NCBI GenBank assembly: GCA_023436305.1
Contig: JAEZJQ010000021.1
Coordinates: 62,001 to 126,000 of the forward strand
Direction of reading: 5' to 3'
Source: Bacillota bacterium
GTDB taxonomy: Bacteria; Bacillota; UBA4882; UBA8346
DNA: 64,000 bases
Part shown: piece by piece, positions 18,626 through 28,452 of the stretch
How positions within the stretch are numbered: position 1 is the stretch's first letter
Layout of the letters: each line of letters starts with the position of its first letter
The notes under the pieces: model-generated
What the model was told of the DNA's origin: nothing
The model's database searches: none
The model's input: only the letters and a program-made list of their open reading frames with translations
Position numbers and translations under genes: made by a program

Positions 18626-20992
18626 ATGAGATACGGATATTTTGATGACTCCAAACGGGAGTATGTGATTGATAATCCAAAGACGCCCATGTCATGGATT
18701 AATTATTTGGGAACGGATACTTATGCATCGATCATTTCGAATAACGCCAGTGGGTATTCTTTTTATAAATCCCCTCAATCCGGGCGAATGTTGCGTTTTC
18801 GTTTCAACAGTATTCCAATGGATCGGCCAGGGCGGTACGTTTATATCCGGGATGATGAGGACGGGGATTACTGGTCGGCTTCCTGGCAGCCGGTGGGGAA
18901 ACCGCTGGAACAATATCGGAGTGTTTGCCGTCACGGTCTTGGTTATACGGTTTTTGAAAGCGATTATCGGGGGATATCCTCAAATCTTCGAATGTTTGTC
19001 CCGATTGATAAACCCATTGAGTTTTGGGAAGTTGAACTGGAAAATAAATCGGACCGGGAACGGAAGTTATCTGTTTTTTCATATGCCGAATGGTGTTTTT
19101 GGAAGATGGATCAAGATTTATCCAATTTCCAGTATATCTTATATACTTGCCGGATGAATTATCAAGACGGAATCATTGATTATCAAATGAGTTATTTGCC
19201 TCCCGATGACCCCAGGGCGTTCATGACCTCAACTTTGCCGGTAGAGAGTTTTGATACCGACCGCGAATGTTTTATTGGGGATTATCATCATGAAGGAACC
19301 CCTGTGGCAGTTGAAACGGGACGTTGTTCTAATTCCATCGCCTACGGGGGAAATCCCTGCGCCGCTTTGCATAACCGGGTAACCTTAAAGCCGGGTGAAA
19401 AGAAGTATGCTTTATTTGTTATCGGCATCGGTGACGCCGGTACATTCGGAGCCGAATGCCGCCGAATTTATTCGGATCGCGAGAAAGTCGCCGAAGAATT
19501 TGAACGGGTTCAAACTTATTGGAACCAGAGGTTGGTAAAATTCACTTGTAAAACTCCTTCGAACGAAATGAACACGATGATCAATCTCTGGAACCAGTAT
19601 CAATGTCATACCACGTTCAACTGGTCCCGTTCGGCCTCGTTTAATGAGGCGGGGGGTAGAGATGGTTTGGGTTACCGTGATACCAACCAGGATACCTTGG
19701 GAGTGGTTCATTCCATTCCAGTCCAAGTCCGTGCCAAACTCATTGATTTGCTCAAAGGGCAGCTCTCCGAAGGTTGCGCCATGCATAACTTTCAGCCTCT
19801 CACCTGGCAGCAAGGGGCTCACAACATACCCTTGCCTGAAAAAATTTACTCCGACGATCATCTTTGGCTATTATTAGCAATACCGGCTTACATTAAGGAA
19901 ACTGGAGATATGGATTTTCTGAAAACAACAGTCCCTTACGCCGATCAGGGAGAGGGAACCGTTTACAGCCATCTGAAGCAAGCCCTGGAGTTCTCTTGGG
20001 GAAAGAAAGGACCCCATGGTTTGCTGCTTGGATTGGCCGCCGATTGGAATGACTGTATTAATTTGAAAGGGAAGGGCGAAAGCACCTGGAGCACATTTTT
20101 GTACTATCGCGCCTTGGAGGAATTTATCGTTCTTGCCAAGCGGTATGGACAAGAACAGGATGCGGCGCATTTTCTGGCTTACCAGCTGGAGATTAAAGAA
20201 AATTTGGACAAGTTTGCCTGGGATGGGGAGTGGTTCGTACGGGGCTTCCTCGATAGCGGCCGTAAATTAGGGTCCCATGAAAGTGAGCAGTCGAAAATTT
20301 TTATTAACAGCCAAACCTGGGCGGTAGTCTCCCAAGCAGCCGGTTTGGACAAGGGTAAGAAGGCTATGGACAGCCTACAGAAATTTCTGGCCACGGAACA
20401 CGGGATCGTCAAAAACTATCCCGCTTATCGGGAATATGACCCGGAAATTGGTTATATTACCAATTTTCCCACTGGTTTAAAAGAAAACGCGGCCATTTTC
20501 TGCCATGCCAATACCTGGGCAGTCATCGCCGAAGCTATGCTAGGAAGAGGCGACCAGGCGTACCGGTATTATCTTTCATTTTTACCGGCCGCCAAAAATG
20601 ATAGCGCTGATTTATACACAATGGAGCCTTACGTTTATTCTCAATTCATTACCGGCAAGGAGCACCCGTATCATTTCGGCCGGGCTCGCAATTCCTGGTT
20701 AACAGGTACCGCTTCCTGGAGTTTTGTGGCGGCAACTCAATTTATTTTGGGGGTCCGATCCGATTATGACGGGCTGGTGATTGACCCCTGCATTCCGCCG
20801 GATTGGGATCAATATGAAGTTACCCGGGAGTTCCGGGGTAAGACCTTTCATATCGTCATCAAAAACCCCGATAAGGTAAGCCGAGGGGTGTCCAGCCTGA
20901 CCATCAACGGGCAGAAATGTGAAGGTAACTTGATTCCACTTTCGTTAATGGCTGAGCAAAATACAGTGATCGCGGTGTTAGGTAAAGCGTAA
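18626..20992 (+). CDS. Glycoside hydrolase family 94 disaccharide phosphorylase (cellobiose/chitobiose type)
   Basis: GH94 enzymes split beta-linked disaccharides with inorganic phosphate into a sugar 1-phosphate and free sugar, inside the cell. The 788-residue protein matches the family throughout: MRYGYFDDSKREYVIDNPKTP at the start, INYLGTDTYASIISNNASGYSFYK, the super-sandwich domain (1-270), then the (alpha/alpha)6 barrel. The general acid Asp lies in LAADWNDC (Asp473/Asp476), followed by GRARNSWLTGTASW, which helps bind phosphate. The sequence around ADWNDCINLKGKGES resembles N,N'-diacetylchitobiose and cellobiose phosphorylases; the specificity is not settled. TAAGGAGCG precedes the ATG. 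No sugar transporter is adjacent. Confidence 0.93.
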   Translation: MRYGYFDDSKREYVIDNPKTPMSWINYLGTDTYASIISNNASGYSFYKSPQSGRMLRFRFNSIPMDRPGRYVYIRDDEDGDYWSASWQPVGKPLEQYRSVCRHGLGYTVFESDYRGISSNLRMFVPIDKPIEFWEVELENKSDRERKLSVFSYAEWCFWKMDQDLSNFQYILYTCRMNYQDGIIDYQMSYLPPDDPRAFMTSTLPVESFDTDRECFIGDYHHEGTPVAVETGRCSNSIAYGGNPCAALHNRVTLKPGEKKYALFVIGIGDAGTFGAECRRIYSDREKVAEEFERVQTYWNQRLVKFTCKTPSNEMNTMINLWNQYQCHTTFNWSRSASFNEAGGRDGLGYRDTNQDTLGVVHSIPVQVRAKLIDLLKGQLSEGCAMHNFQPLTWQQGAHNIPLPEKIYSDDHLWLLLAIPAYIKETGDMDFLKTTVPYADQGEGTVYSHLKQALEFSWGKKGPHGLLLGLAADWNDCINLKGKGESTWSTFLYYRALEEFIVLAKRYGQEQDAAHFLAYQLEIKENLDKFAWDGEWFVRGFLDSGRKLGSHESEQSKIFINSQTWAVVSQAAGLDKGKKAMDSLQKFLATEHGIVKNYPAYREYDPEIGYITNFPTGLKENAAIFCHANTWAVIAEAMLGRGDQAYRYYLSFLPAAKNDSADLYTMEPYVYSQFITGKEHPYHFGRARNSWLTGTASWSFVAATQFILGVRSDYDGLVIDPCIPPDWDQYEVTREFRGKTFHIVIKNPDKVSRGVSSLTINGQKCEGNLIPLSLMAEQNTVIAVLGKA

Positions 20993-21020
20993 ATCCATAA
21001 AAATATATGACTGGAATAAA

Positions 21021-21066
21021 AGCGGTGTGAAAACCTTTAAATTTAAGGGTACACACCGCTCTTTTA
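21021..21066. terminator. Bidirectional terminator between GH94 and transglutaminase-like genes
   Basis: A long stem AGCGGTGTG with CACACCGCT, extended inward by CCTTTAAATTTAAGG, is flanked by T-rich sequence on the right and by A-rich on the left. It serves two convergent genes. Confidence 0.85.
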
Positions 21067-22179
21067 TTCGGAATACATGAATTCAATTTCCATAATCCCT
21101 AACGCTTCATCATAGGAATAGGTATACTGGCCTACGAAGTTCATTTTGGCTGATATTGATTGAAGTGCTTTTTTGAAGGACGGCGGCGAAGAACCCGACA
21201 CTTTTAAATTAATCCGTTCTTCGTGATTTGCGAGTGCGTTTTCAATCCGTTTTTGGCATTCCGTCATGTTTTCAACCCATAAATCGTTGATCCGGTAATA
21301 GTTATGTTTGGTCGAGGTACATTGGGGATAAAGGTCTTTATCCCAGTTATGATTTACCGCAATCATTTTATCACTCAGATTAAAATAATAATAAGTGGAC
21401 CGGTCTACTCCAGCCGGGTCATCCCAAGTTGCATCCAAATGATAATATTGATTGTCAATTTTTACGATATTCCAGGCATGCTCTTCACCATCGGCTTTGC
21501 CGTAAACTAAAATGCACTCAACGCCCGCTTTATTTAACAACAATTTCATGGTATGCGCGTAACCCTCGCACACCCCGGTACCCTTGATTAATATACCATA
21601 AGGTGTGTATGATTCATTCGGTACGGTATTGTTTTGAAAATTAATGTCGTCATAGCAGGCATGGTTGACGATATAATCGTGTAAGGCGATTTCTTTCAGG
21701 TAATCATTCATATCGGGTGTGATCACGGTATTAATGATCCAAGCCGCTTTGTTTTCAGTTTCAGAAAGATATCGGAGCAGTGTTTTTCTGGGGAATCGGT
21801 AATTAATATTAATATCCATCTTGATAAACAAGGTATTTCCGGTGGTATAGGAATATTTATATCCGTTATAAAACGGACCGGTTAGCACTGACCTTGAGAC
21901 AGCCAGGTTAAAACATTTGTCAAACTGTTGCTGGTTAAACCATTTATTTGTGTTTTTGAGCGATAAAGTTAAGTTTTCGCAAACACTATTTAAGGAATCG
22001 GATAATACATTCGTTAATTCGTCATAAGATTTAACAGGGGCGGTTATATTGATAGTCTCCCTGGGTATTAATTTTGTGGGGGTAACTACTGGATTGACCG
22101 ATATAGCATCTCCTGTAGTAAATGTTATCACGGCTATTAATAGGAATGACCATAGAACCCTGATTGTTTTGTGAATCAT
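21064..22179 (-). CDS. Secreted transglutaminase-like protein
   Basis: A 371-residue exported protein. Residues 5-24 form a signal peptide or anchor (VLWSFLLIAVITFTTGDA). The transglutaminase-like core (about 160-255) has the cysteine-protease triad Cys204 (GTGVCEGYAHTM), His234 (EEHAWNIV) and Asp249 (YYHLDATWDDP). In bacteria this domain is often a protease or a cross-linking enzyme of the cell surface; the substrate is unknown. The N-terminal part (30-150) and the C-terminal tail (270-371) are not recognised. A GGGGG tract precedes the ATG. It is transcribed towards GH94 and shares the terminator. Confidence 0.85.
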   Translation of the reverse strand: MIHKTIRVLWSFLLIAVITFTTGDAISVNPVVTPTKLIPRETINITAPVKSYDELTNVLSDSLNSVCENLTLSLKNTNKWFNQQQFDKCFNLAVSRSVLTGPFYNGYKYSYTTGNTLFIKMDININYRFPRKTLLRYLSETENKAAWIINTVITPDMNDYLKEIALHDYIVNHACYDDINFQNNTVPNESYTPYGILIKGTGVCEGYAHTMKLLLNKAGVECILVYGKADGEEHAWNIVKIDNQYYHLDATWDDPAGVDRSTYYYFNLSDKMIAVNHNWDKDLYPQCTSTKHNYYRINDLWVENMTECQKRIENALANHEERINLKVSGSSPPSFKKALQSISAKMNFVGQYTYSYDEALGIMEIEFMYSE

Positions 22180-22317
22180 ATTTTATTCCCCCGTTTTTTG
22201 CCAAAGTTATTTGGAAATGCTATTGCCACTGAGTCTCGAAAACAAACGCCAATTTTATGGCTCAATATTATGTTTCGGCATATTTATCCATAAAAATAAT
22301 TAAACCCGGAAAATTAT

Positions 22318-22346
22318 TTGACAAAATTAATTAACTATATTAAAAT
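22318..22346 (+). promoter_or_regulatory. SigA promoter before the nitroreductase gene
   Basis: TTGACA, 17 bases, TAAAAT, within a strongly A+T-rich region, about 75 bases before the start codon. Confidence 0.68.
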
Positions 22347-22419
22347 TTAATATAATAAAAGTGGCTGTTGAGGAGACGGTTAAAATATTTAGGATAATAA
22401 AAAACAGGAGATGAGTCGT

Positions 22420-23037
22420 ATGCAGGATTTAAAACACGTCTTCAAAGCAAGACGGTCGGTAAACTTTTTTGATACCCGAAAGACTTTGGAAGATAAGGTC
22501 TTGGAGGATATCATCAATTTGGCGGCGACAGCCCCGTCGGCATTTAACCTTCAGCCTTGGGAATTGATTGCGATTAAGTCGAATCAAGCTAAAGAACGGT
22601 TATATCCTCTGGCCAACAACCAGCAAAAGATTCTGGATGCGCCGGTGACGCTGATTGTGATTGGAGATCGAGCTGGATATGATAAAAACAACCCGGTTTG
22701 GGGGGAGTTAGGGCAGATGTTGGGCAATCCGGAGAAATTGGCAAGCACCCAGGAATTTGCGAAAACCTTATATGGTTCAACTCTGGAACGAAAGATTAAA
22801 TTTGCAGAAAGTAATGCAAGTTTACTGGCGGCCTCCATTATGTATGCCGCCAAATATTATGGAGTAGATTCACATCCCATGAGCGGGATTGACTTTGAAG
22901 GGATAAAAAAGGAATTTAAGATCGATGGGGAAAAAGAAGTAGTGATGCTCATCGCTTTCGGTTATTTCGATGAGTCCAAAACGTTATATCCCCGAAGACA
23001 CCGCAAAACTTTCACGGAAATGGTCCGGGTAATTTAA
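22420..23037 (+). CDS. Nitroreductase family FMN-dependent oxidoreductase
   Basis: A 205-residue flavoprotein of the NAD(P)H nitroreductase family that binds FMN and reduces nitro compounds or quinones; the natural substrate is unknown. The FMN-phosphate motif is ARRSVNFFDTRKT (a variant of RRSIR), and APSAFNLQPWELI matches the family block PSaxNxQPW. The C-terminal GYFDESKTLYPRRHRKTFTEMV matches the RxPxxEvv-like end. The start chosen is the second ATG (MQDLKH), since AGGAG lies nine bases before it and directly abuts the first ATG. Monocistronic with a strong promoter. Confidence 0.92.
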   Translation: MQDLKHVFKARRSVNFFDTRKTLEDKVLEDIINLAATAPSAFNLQPWELIAIKSNQAKERLYPLANNQQKILDAPVTLIVIGDRAGYDKNNPVWGELGQMLGNPEKLASTQEFAKTLYGSTLERKIKFAESNASLLAASIMYAAKYYGVDSHPMSGIDFEGIKKEFKIDGEKEVVMLIAFGYFDESKTLYPRRHRKTFTEMVRVI

Positions 23038-23161
23038 GCGGAAGAGTGGAGCCCGATGATTACCCAACAGTTCCTGGAAATTCCTTGACCAGCAAAGAAA
23101 ATTTTGTTTGATCAGGTTGCGTTTGACGATCATAAATCAATATAAGCAATGATGGATGTTT

Positions 23162-24478
23162 TTAAACAATGGGCCGGGTCCGTTCCTCCAGCCTGTTAAC
23201 GACTAAGAAACAGAAGCTACCCAGGATTCGCAACAGCGCGCAAGTAATAAACGCCCATTGGAAGTTCATGATATTCAGCAGGCCGACCCCGGCGATGGGG
23301 GCAATAATCGAGGCCATGGTGATACAGGTGTTGTAATAAGCGATAAAGGATGTTTTGCGGGAATCCGGAGTTACTTCCAACAATGCATTGAATAGCGCCA
23401 GATTGACGCCGGAAAAGATGGCTCCAGTGACCAGATTGAAAACTACTACCACCCAAAGGCTATTCGAAAAGGCATAAGCCAGTGGAACGATAAAGATGAG
23501 CAATGTGGAGTAAAACAAGGTTTTTAAATTGCCATGCCGGTTCAAAACCCGCACCCAAAAACCATATCCCATTAAGGAGCCGCCTGTACTCATTAAACTC
23601 AATAAACTAACCCAGAAATTATTAGCCCCCAGTACTTTCACCTGATACCAGCTAAATAGCGGCCAGGCTATCTGCCAGGAAAAATAAAACAGGACAGAGG
23701 CCAGCGTATACCGGACAAACCGATTTTCTTGAAAGATCCCGGAGAATCCGGGAGAAGTGCATTGTACCGGTACGCCATTTCCGGACGGCCGCGTCGCCAT
23801 ATGGGATGAATTGATTGGTGCGGCATCTTCGTCAAGCTGGTTAAAAATTCGGAGTTCGACCAGCGCTAATAAAAAAGCAATGGTGAAAACTACCTGATAA
23901 CCAATGGGGAAAGCCGTTCGGTCTAATAAGAAGCCCGCGATCAATGCCAAAATTGTGCCAATTAGATTCATGGCCCGGTTTCTACAGGCAAAGGCTTCGG
24001 CCCGCCGCTCCGGCGGAATAATTTTAGAAATTAGCGACTGCCAGGCGATATTGCCGATGGCCCCGGGAAAGTTCATCAACCCAATAACGGCCACAAAAAC
24101 TGTCGCCCGTAACGTTGGTTGAAAAAAGGGGATACAGGCAATAGCCAGAAAGAATACCCGGTGAGCCAGCATGAAGAAGAATGTAAGGCGTTTTTGCCGG
24201 GACTGACGATCGATGAGACTTGCACCGGGAATCATTGCCAAAAGACTAACGGCGGCGGGGGCGGATGATAGCAAGGCTATATGGAGTTTGGATGCTCCCA
24301 ATTTCATTGCGAAAATTCCAATAAAGGGATTCACCATGTCTAAAGTAGCAACGTTGAAAATTCCATGGAGAATGTTGGTTCGAATGTTTTGGTTCAGCTT
24401 ATCCAGATGGTCGCAACCGGTGGTTTCTGCGGCTGAACCGAATAATAAACGCTGGAATGGGCCAGGTATTTTACACAT
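23162..24478 (-). CDS. MFS transporter
   Basis: A 438-residue major facilitator superfamily permease with about 12 membrane segments from residue 40 on, after a hydrophilic N-terminal tail of 40 residues. Typical MFS features are a loop with IDRQSRQKR after segment 2 (the conserved motif A position), a large central cytoplasmic loop (about 205-235, DEDAAPINSSHMATRPSGN) and FNLVTGAIFSGVNLALFNALLE. Substrate is unknown. GGAGG seven bases upstream of the ATG supports the start. It is alone on the minus strand with no obvious regulator beside it. Confidence 0.88.
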   Translation of the reverse strand: MCKIPGPFQRLLFGSAAETTGCDHLDKLNQNIRTNILHGIFNVATLDMVNPFIGIFAMKLGASKLHIALLSSAPAAVSLLAMIPGASLIDRQSRQKRLTFFFMLAHRVFFLAIACIPFFQPTLRATVFVAVIGLMNFPGAIGNIAWQSLISKIIPPERRAEAFACRNRAMNLIGTILALIAGFLLDRTAFPIGYQVVFTIAFLLALVELRIFNQLDEDAAPINSSHMATRPSGNGVPVQCTSPGFSGIFQENRFVRYTLASVLFYFSWQIAWPLFSWYQVKVLGANNFWVSLLSLMSTGGSLMGYGFWVRVLNRHGNLKTLFYSTLLIFIVPLAYAFSNSLWVVVVFNLVTGAIFSGVNLALFNALLEVTPDSRKTSFIAYYNTCITMASIIAPIAGVGLLNIMNFQWAFITCALLRILGSFCFLVVNRLEERTRPIV

Positions 24479-24843
24479 TGAATAGCCTCCAAAAGGGCCG
24501 CCCTAACAAGGAGTTTTAGCTATATGTTGAATATTTTATTGATTTTAAAGTACATTATAGATAGTCTCAATACTTAAACATAGTCCGGGATTATTACATA
24601 TTTCTAAGGAGCGCAAGAAAATCCTCCAATTATTAAAGATATTTCCTTATAGTGACTCCTCGTAAAGGATTCGCCCTCGGCACCTAATACCAAGCTGGAT
24701 TCAAAAAATGGATTATCAATCAAGTGTTACTTGATAAGATAATAATCGGCCTTCATTTTTTTATGATGAAAGCCGATTATCCAATAATCTAAAATTTGGT
24801 GCCGATGATCGTGTTTAACCGTAGAATTTGATTTTTACACCGT
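24479..24843. other. Non-coding spacer between MFS and acyl-CoA ligase genes
   Basis: 365 bases with no credible gene. It contains the promoter region of the MFS gene at its left end and the ligase terminator hairpin listed separately. Confidence 0.5.
24742..24779 (-). terminator. Terminator-like hairpin after the acyl-CoA ligase
   Basis: ATAATCGGC-CTTCAT pairs with ATGAA-AGCCGATTAT around a T-rich loop. It lies about 65 bases after the ligase stop. The T-run on the 3' side is weak, so it may be only a stable 3' end. Confidence 0.5.
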
Positions 24844-26529
24844 TTATAGGAATATTGGTTCTAATTCTTTGGCAGATTCCCGCAAAACTGATTTCAATAT
24901 CTTCCCTACCGCACTACGGGGAAGCTCTTCCACAAATTTGAAAGAATGAGGCACTTTGTATTTGGTCAAGTGTTTGGCGCAGAAACGTTTTAATTCCCGT
25001 TCATCCACCGTGCAACCTTCTTTTAGAACAACAAAAGCCGAGGGTATTTCCCCTCTGAGCGGATGAGTGACTCCAACCACAGCCGTTTCTTTAACCGCCG
25101 GATGAGTGTAAAGTAAATCCTCGACTTCCCTGGGGTAGATTTTTTCACCGCCACTGATAATCATGTCTTTGAGCCGGTCGGCAATATAAATATAACCTGC
25201 TTCATCCATCCGAACCAAATCACCCGTATGCAGCCAACCATTTTTAAGCGTTAATGCTGTTTCTTCGGGTTGCTCCCAATAACCATGCATTACTTGCGGA
25301 CCTTTGACCAACAATTCCCCGACTTCACCAGGTGTGACAATTTCGGCGCCGGTGGCCGGGTTAACCAGCATAACTTCCGTATCCGGCAATGGCAGGCCAA
25401 TACTGCCATTTTTTGCGATACCATAAATCGGATTACAGCTTACCACCGGAGAAGCCTCCGTCAGGCCGTACCCTTCCACCAGTTTGCCCCCGGAAAGTTG
25501 TTCGAATTTTTGCTGGATCGCCAGTGGCAAAGGGGCCGAGCCGCTCATACAGGCTTTAATGGAACGCATATCGGGGTGTTCCTGGCGCATGACAAACGCG
25601 CCGTACATTGCGGGGACAGCCATGAACAAGTTTGGTTTATATTTCTCAATGGTATGAACCAGTTCGGGAAGCTCGAACTTATGGTGAATCAGCATCGTCG
25701 AACCACTGACCAATACAAAGTTCATGGTGGTAGTCATTCCATAGATGTGATAAAATGGAATAACGCAGAGAAAACGGCCTTCACCGTCCAGATATACATT
25801 TTTAAACCAATGACGGACTTGAAGGGCGTTAGCAACCAAATTATAGTGGCTCAAGATAGCACCTTTAGACCGTCCGGTGGTTCCCCCGGTATATTGGAGA
25901 TTGGCATATGCATCGGGGTCTACCACTAAACCGGGGTCGGAGTCAAGCTGAGAAAAGAGAACTTGCTCCAGGCGAATGACATCCGCTGAATGGTCCAATA
26001 AATAGGTTTGATTAGAATTGAAAACATTATAGGGATCGGTGACTAATATTTTCACAGTATTGCAAGTTTTCGGCTGAATATTCAATAAAGAATGGCAACT
26101 GGTAACCAGTAATTTTAAACCACTGTTTTTCACGATGAACTGGAAATCATCACCGCTGGAGTTGGGATTAATCGGTACGGCAATAGCCCCGGCGCGTAAC
26201 AGTCCATAATAGGCGATGACAAATTGGGGCGAATTTACCAGGTGAATTCCTACCCGATCACCGGGTTTTATTGATAAACTGATTAACAGATTGGACATTT
26301 GGGAAACTAAAGTATTCAGTTCTCGATATGACCATAAGTGGTCCAGATAAACCATAGCGGTATTGTTTGGGAATTTTTGCGAGATATTTCGCAGAACTTC
26401 GGGAAGAGTAATTCTAGGGTATTCCAGGTGGTCCGAAATTCCTGGTTCGTATGCAGCGAGCCATTTTCGCTCCAAAGGTATCATCCTTTCGAAATAATAT
26501 ATCGTTTGAATATTCGGTCTAAAAACCAC
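24844..26529 (-). CDS. Long-chain fatty acid:CoA ligase (AMP-forming)
   Basis: A 561-residue ANL-superfamily enzyme that activates fatty acids to acyl-AMP and then acyl-CoA at the cytoplasmic membrane. Motifs in order: P-loop YTGGTTGRSKGAILSH (about 211-226), the gate helix region FYHIYGMTTTM, VEGYGLTEASPVV, the hinge HTGDLVRMDEAGYIYIADRLKDMIISGGEKIYPREVE and the catalytic Lys in PRSAVGKILK. Length and order match FadD/LcfA. The GTG start has AAAGGA four bases upstream; an internal ATG at codon 16 lacks a spaced ribosome binding site. It stands divergent to the MFS gene at 26.6 kb. Confidence 0.93.
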   Translation of the reverse strand: MVFRPNIQTIYYFERMIPLERKWLAAYEPGISDHLEYPRITLPEVLRNISQKFPNNTAMVYLDHLWSYRELNTLVSQMSNLLISLSIKPGDRVGIHLVNSPQFVIAYYGLLRAGAIAVPINPNSSGDDFQFIVKNSGLKLLVTSCHSLLNIQPKTCNTVKILVTDPYNVFNSNQTYLLDHSADVIRLEQVLFSQLDSDPGLVVDPDAYANLQYTGGTTGRSKGAILSHYNLVANALQVRHWFKNVYLDGEGRFLCVIPFYHIYGMTTTMNFVLVSGSTMLIHHKFELPELVHTIEKYKPNLFMAVPAMYGAFVMRQEHPDMRSIKACMSGSAPLPLAIQQKFEQLSGGKLVEGYGLTEASPVVSCNPIYGIAKNGSIGLPLPDTEVMLVNPATGAEIVTPGEVGELLVKGPQVMHGYWEQPEETALTLKNGWLHTGDLVRMDEAGYIYIADRLKDMIISGGEKIYPREVEDLLYTHPAVKETAVVGVTHPLRGEIPSAFVVLKEGCTVDERELKRFCAKHLTKYKVPHSFKFVEELPRSAVGKILKSVLRESAKELEPIFL

Positions 26530-26632
26530 ATTTTCCTTTTTACTCGATATATTTTGTTAATAATTTTTAAATATTTTAAAATCTGCTATTTTCGATAAGA
26601 AAACTTCAATGATAACCCGGGGGTTTCAGGTA

Positions 26633-27991
26633 ATGGCATCTCAACCAAGCAATCAACGTAATGGTTCTAATATTCTTCGGGCCCTACGCCACCAGAATTA
26701 CCGGCTTTTCTTCGGGGGACAAATCGTTTCGCTTATCGGGACCTGGATTCAACAACTGGCCATGAGCTGGCTGGCGTACCGGATCACCCGATCGCCGTTT
26801 TTGCTTGGCGTCATCGGTTTTACCGGGCAAATTCCCACTTTTTTGATTACGCCCTTGGCTGGAGTATTGGCCGACCGATGGAACAGGCACCGGATTTTGA
26901 TCCTTACACAAGCATTATTGATGTTACAGGCATTCGTAATGTCGTTTTTAGTGTTAACCGGAATCATCAATATAGCCTGGCTCATCGGTCTCAGCCTTTT
27001 CTTGGGATTGGTGAATTCTTTTGACGCTCCGGTGCGCCAATCATTTGTGGTGGATATGGTTGACGAGCGCGAGGACCTGGCCAACGCCATTGCTTTAAAC
27101 TCGACTATATTTAATATTGCCCGGATGCTGGGTCCATCGGTTGCGGGAATCTTGGTGGGGCTTATCGGAGAAGGGATATGTTTCTTAATAAACGGAATTA
27201 GCTATATTGCGGTAATTTGGGCTTTGCTGTTAATGAGGATCAAACCGATGGCATATCAGAAACAAGAACAGCATTTGCTGCAAGAATTAAAGGATGGATT
27301 TAAATATGTGTTTTCCTTCGCTCCGATTCGTTCAATCATATTATTGATAAGCTTAACTAGTCTAGCGGGGATGTCATATATCGTAGTCATGCCGGTTTTT
27401 GTGAAAGAAGTCTTACGCAGTGGGCCGGATACACAAGGATTTTTATTAGGGGCAGTTGGAATAGGAGCGCTTGTTGGCGCTTTATCCCTGGCCTCCCGAA
27501 AAAAGGTGGCCGGTTTGGAACGATATATTCCACTTGGGGCTGGAGTTTTCGGACTTGGCTTGGTGAGCTTTTCTTTTGCCAAATCGCTTCCGGTGGCGTT
27601 ACCACTGTTATTTATCACTGGTTATGGGATGATTGCCCAGTCAGCGTCTTCCAATACCATTATCCAGACCATTGTCGATGAAAATAAACGGGGACGGGTT
27701 ATGAGTATTTATGTGATGGCTTTTCTGGGAATGGCGCCGTTTGGAAGCTTGTTTATCGGCGGTATGGCTGATTTTTTTGGAACTCCGGCCGCTTTACGGA
27801 TTGGTGGATTAATTTGCCTGGCTGGAGCTCTAATATTCTCGAGCCAAATTAATAAATTCCAGCAATCCGTCCAGTCCATTTACTTAAAATTGGGATTGGT
27901 ATCAGAAAAACCACTGGGAATCGGGACCATGACGGAAATAAATACGGAAGCAATTGAGGAAATTGTTCATAAGGATCGGGGTAAACGATGA
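26633..27991 (+). CDS. MFS exporter, EntS/MdtG-like
   Basis: A 452-residue permease with 12 predicted membrane segments. The N-terminal ALRHQNYRLFFGGQIVSLIGTWIQQLAMSWL is the signature of the EntS-like MFS_3 group. GVLADRWNRHRILI is motif A in loop 2-3, and the second half has the matching GGMADFFGTPAALRIGG. Members export siderophores, macrolides or other small molecules; the substrate here is unknown. The start chosen (MASQPSNQ) has GGGGG nine bases upstream; an ATG eight codons earlier has none. The stop overlaps the next gene by four bases (ATGA), so the two are translationally coupled. Confidence 0.88.
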   Translation: MASQPSNQRNGSNILRALRHQNYRLFFGGQIVSLIGTWIQQLAMSWLAYRITRSPFLLGVIGFTGQIPTFLITPLAGVLADRWNRHRILILTQALLMLQAFVMSFLVLTGIINIAWLIGLSLFLGLVNSFDAPVRQSFVVDMVDEREDLANAIALNSTIFNIARMLGPSVAGILVGLIGEGICFLINGISYIAVIWALLLMRIKPMAYQKQEQHLLQELKDGFKYVFSFAPIRSIILLISLTSLAGMSYIVVMPVFVKEVLRSGPDTQGFLLGAVGIGALVGALSLASRKKVAGLERYIPLGAGVFGLGLVSFSFAKSLPVALPLLFITGYGMIAQSASSNTIIQTIVDENKRGRVMSIYVMAFLGMAPFGSLFIGGMADFFGTPAALRIGGLICLAGALIFSSQINKFQQSVQSIYLKLGLVSEKPLGIGTMTEINTEAIEEIVHKDRGKR

Positions 27992-28329
27992 ATATTCAAA
28001 TCTTCGGCGTTAAAAATTGCCAGGATACCCGTAAGGCGGAACGGTATTTTAAAGAACGGGCAATTCCTTTTCAGTTTATCAATTTGTGTGAGAAGGGATT
28101 AAGTAAAGGTGAGTTGAACAGCATTAAGACAGCGGTGGGGTTGGAAGCCATGATCGATACCGCGGGTAAGCAGTATCAAAAACGAAATCTAAAATACTTG
28201 GTTCATAACGTGGAAGAGGAACTGCTCAATGATCCCCTGCTTTTAAAAACACCAATTGTTCGCAATGGTTCCAAGGCTACTCTCGGGTACCGTCCGGAGG
28301 TTTGGGAAGAGTGGCGTTCCAAAACGTGA
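27988..28329 (+). CDS. ArsC/Spx-family thioredoxin-fold reductase
   Basis: A 113-residue protein of the arsenate reductase (ArsC) / Spx fold. The single redox cysteine is Cys11 in IFGVKNCQDTRKAERYF, and the typical end TPIVRNGSKATLGYRPEVW follows. The second Cys of the Spx CxxC is absent, and the Arg pattern differs from true ArsC, so it is better called a YffB/ArsC-like reductase. It uses glutathione- or thioredoxin-type thiols in the family. It overlaps the stop of the MFS gene, which suggests a shared function, possibly detoxification (inference). Confidence 0.87.
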   Translation: MNIQIFGVKNCQDTRKAERYFKERAIPFQFINLCEKGLSKGELNSIKTAVGLEAMIDTAGKQYQKRNLKYLVHNVEEELLNDPLLLKTPIVRNGSKATLGYRPEVWEEWRSKT

Positions 28330-28452
28330 AATTAAATCACACCGTTATTTTCAAATCCTATCAATTTTTTAGACTGTATTTTCAGATGATTACAAGGGCT
28401 GCACCAGAAAAATACCGTTCCCGAAAATATCACAACGACCCAGGAGGCGCTG